Origin: Polaribacter reichenbachii
GTDB taxonomy: Bacteria; Bacteroidota; Bacteroidia; Flavobacteriales; Flavobacteriaceae
Assembly: GCF_001975665.1 (NCBI RefSeq)
Contig: NZ_CP019419.1
Span: 496,001-560,000 of the forward strand
Length of the DNA stretch: 64,000 nt
Direction: 5' to 3'
Shown here: in pieces, positions 61,961 through 64,000 of the stretch
Position numbering within the stretch: the first letter of the stretch is position 1
Layout: every line of letters starts with the position of its first letter
Made by a program: the position numbers and the translations under genes
The notes under the pieces: generated by a model
The model's database searches: none
What the model saw: only the letters and a program-made list of their open reading frames with translations
What the model was told of the DNA's origin: nothing

Positions 61961-64000
61961 ATGAAAAAACTTTCGTTCTATTTTTTATTCATCCTCTTTT
62001 TAATATCATGTAATTCTACAAAACATGTTATTGAAGGAGAACATATGCTTATTAAAAACGATATTTTTATAGACAGTGTAAAAACACAAGGTGCTGATTT
62101 ACAAAAATACATTCTACAGAAACCAAATCCGCGTTTTTTAGGTTTACCTTTAGGTTTATACATCCATAATTTAGGAAATCATGATAAGCCAAAAACGCCA
62201 AGTGAGTGGGCGAAAGAAAACCCGCGTTCTTATAATTTTGTGAAAAGTATTTTTTCTGAAAAGCAAAGTATTGCTTACGCAAATTCATTTATAAATCTTA
62301 ATGAATCTTTTTTAGATTATAAAGCTCCAGAAATTGTTAGTGATTTAAAAGTAAGAAGAACTGCGGATAACTTATGGGCGTATTATAAAACGCAAGGCTA
62401 TTTTAACTCTTCTGTAAACGCTAAGATTAAAAGAGATTCTACACACAAAAAAGCGACTGTTAGTTATCATATTAAAAAAGGAAAACCAACAACTTTAGAC
62501 ACGATTAACATAAAAATAGAATCGCCTGTATTAGATTCAATTTATAAAAACTCAAACTTAGAAAGCCTTTTAAAAATGGGCGATCAATACAAAGACCAAA
62601 CCTTTAGAAAAGAAGCTGCAAGTGTTGTAAAATTATACAGAAATAAGGGTGTTTATCATTTTACAGAATCTGCCTTAGGCTTTTATGTAGATTCTACAAG
62701 AACAGATTTTAAAACAAATGTAGATTTTATAATTTCAGCAAATCGTTTAATTGATGAAGATGGCCAATACAAAGAAAGACCTTATAAAGTACATACAATT
62801 AAAGAAGTAAATGTAATTACAGATTACTCATATACAAGAAAAGACAAAACATTTAGAGATACTTTAACTTATAATGGCATCAATTTTTCTGCATATCGCA
62901 AAATACGATATAATCCTAAATATTTATCGCAATCCTTATTTTTAAAACCGGGAGAAACTTATAAAGATACACTTACCAACTTAACAAGAACACATTTAAA
63001 ATCTCTTCAAAATTTTAAATCAACCAACATTTCGTTTACCACAATTCCGGGTACAGATGATGAGCTTAAAATGGATATTTTACTAGCTCCGTTAGAAAAA
63101 TACACTTTAGGTGTAGAAACTGAGTTAACACATTCTAATATTAGAAATTTAGGGGTTTCTGGTAAATTTTCTATTACCAACAGAAATACTTTTAAAGGTG
63201 CAGAATTATTAAAATTATCACTTTTGGGTTCTTGGTTCAATTCTAATAACGGGCCTGGTTGGGAAATTGGTGCAGATGCATCTGTAGAAATACCTAGATT
63301 TTTAGCCCCTTTTGGGTTAAGTAAATTAGTACCAAAAGAAATGTCGCCAAGAACATTAATTTCTTTGGGGTCTAGTTTTCAAAAAAATATTGGTTTAGAC
63401 AGGCAAACATTTACTTTTCTTACGGATTATAAGTGGCAATATAATTCAAAGAAAACTATACAATTAGAAGTTTTAAATATGCAATACATTCAGAATTTAA
63501 ATGTTGGTAGTTTTTTTACTATATATAATTCTGAATACGAAAGCTTAAACCAAGTTGCACAATCTTTTGATAATTTCAATTATAATAATACTGATAGAAC
63601 TTTAGATTTACCAGAAGAAGCAATTTCTTTTATGCAAGCTGTTGCTAATGATAATTCTTTTCAAAATTCAAATCCAGAGGAATTTAATAATACCTTAAAT
63701 ATTTTAGATCGATATAATATCATTACTTCAGATTTTTTAATTCCTACTATTGCTTATAATTACACCTATAATAATCAATCTGATTTTAAAGACAATAATT
63801 TCTCCTTTTTTAGAGTAAGAGTTGCCAATTCTGGAAATATTTTTGGCCTATTATCAAAAAAGACAAATACCAATAATAAGAAAACTTTTTTAAGCATTCC
63901 TTTAGCAGAATATTTTAAAACGGATATAGAATATAAAAAGTTCTGGACACTTGGTACAGGCAACTCAGTTTTTGCTTTTAGAACTTTTTTAGGTGCAATT
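61961..64000 (+). CDS. TamL-type BamA/Omp85 outer-membrane assembly lipoprotein (partial)
   Basis: The ATG at 61961-61963 opens a frame that stays open for 680 codons to the window edge. It starts MKKLSFYFLFILFLISCNSTK with lipobox Cys 17. POTRA-like segments follow (VLDSIYKN; GFYFT-type). The tail GTGNSVFAFRTFLGAI belongs to the Omp85 barrel. Bacteroidetes TamL is a BamA-like lipoprotein; this fits that description. The C-terminal end is outside the window. It is divergent from the RNA methyltransferase. Confidence 0.88.
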   Translation, partial: MKKLSFYFLFILFLISCNSTKHVIEGEHMLIKNDIFIDSVKTQGADLQKYILQKPNPRFLGLPLGLYIHNLGNHDKPKTPSEWAKENPRSYNFVKSIFSEKQSIAYANSFINLNESFLDYKAPEIVSDLKVRRTADNLWAYYKTQGYFNSSVNAKIKRDSTHKKATVSYHIKKGKPTTLDTINIKIESPVLDSIYKNSNLESLLKMGDQYKDQTFRKEAASVVKLYRNKGVYHFTESALGFYVDSTRTDFKTNVDFIISANRLIDEDGQYKERPYKVHTIKEVNVITDYSYTRKDKTFRDTLTYNGINFSAYRKIRYNPKYLSQSLFLKPGETYKDTLTNLTRTHLKSLQNFKSTNISFTTIPGTDDELKMDILLAPLEKYTLGVETELTHSNIRNLGVSGKFSITNRNTFKGAELLKLSLLGSWFNSNNGPGWEIGADASVEIPRFLAPFGLSKLVPKEMSPRTLISLGSSFQKNIGLDRQTFTFLTDYKWQYNSKKTIQLEVLNMQYIQNLNVGSFFTIYNSEYESLNQVAQSFDNFNYNNTDRTLDLPEEAISFMQAVANDNSFQNSNPEEFNNTLNILDRYNIITSDFLIPTIAYNYTYNNQSDFKDNNFSFFRVRVANSGNIFGLLSKKTNTNNKKTFLSIPLAEYFKTDIEYKKFWTLGTGNSVFAFRTFLGAI

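Overview
The window is AT-rich chromosomal DNA of a marine Flavobacteriia bacterium, most likely Polaribacter or a close relative such as Tenacibaculum. Reasons: a complete gldK-gldL-gldM-gldN cluster (gliding motility / type IX secretion), a PorT-like gene next to ubiE, a TamL-type BamA paralogue, HYC_CC_PP and DUF4920 proteins, Bacteroidetes-type promoters (TTG, then TAnnTTTG), almost no Shine-Dalgarno sequences, and several TTG or GTG starts. The genus is an inference from gene content and protein style, not from a search.

Layout. 1-240: start of a leftward 'mobile mystery protein A' gene, cut by the window edge, behind four 16-bp palindrome-like repeats spaced exactly 32 bp apart. 241-7065: mostly leftward housekeeping genes (5-formyl-THF cyclo-ligase, YjbR, a cyclase, hemW, ruvC, mnmD, a haem c lipoprotein, DUF4920), with corA on the plus strand. 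7184-12185: ilvE, a phosphatase-family protein, an MscS channel, a small Spy-like protein, a gamma-carbonic-anhydrase-like protein. 12326-16155: leftward three-gene signalling operon (membrane protein with Cys cluster and carboxypeptidase-regulatory domain, LytS-like kinase, LytTR regulator). 16374-22499: SIMPL and VWA proteins, glucosaminidase, ACC-deaminase-like enzyme, ABC-F protein, DUF983. 22601-25215: a second two-component pair (TPR kinase plus NarL-type regulator) bracketed by two copies of one palindromic motif; the second copy may drive a small RNA. 25396-35002: oxidoreductase, gldNMLK, a degenerate arginase-like protein, topA.

35204-42437 is a rightward run: miaB, a sigma-54 activator, two tandem lptE genes, a TPR-like protein, secG, then groES-groEL behind a sigma-54-like promoter. 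42633-45870: leftward metal cluster (HYC_CC_PP protein, TonB-dependent receptor, HMA protein). 45999-53878: GAF protein, a 42-residue ORF, purH and the cell-elongation operon mreBCD-mrdA-rodA. 53964-55891: rpsT, tRNA-Glu and proS, all leftward. 56042-64000: an RS-rich lipoprotein, OmpP1/FadL porin, Nfu, ubiE, porT, an rRNA/tRNA methyltransferase and the first 680 codons of a TamL-like gene.

Most of the window is core genome. The unusual material is between the genes: the operator array at the left edge, the paired motifs around the NarL-type system, a direct repeat suited to a LytTR regulator, and a family of short-period inverted elements that fill several intergenic gaps. Positions were read by eye; family calls rest on recognised motifs and were not confirmed by database search.
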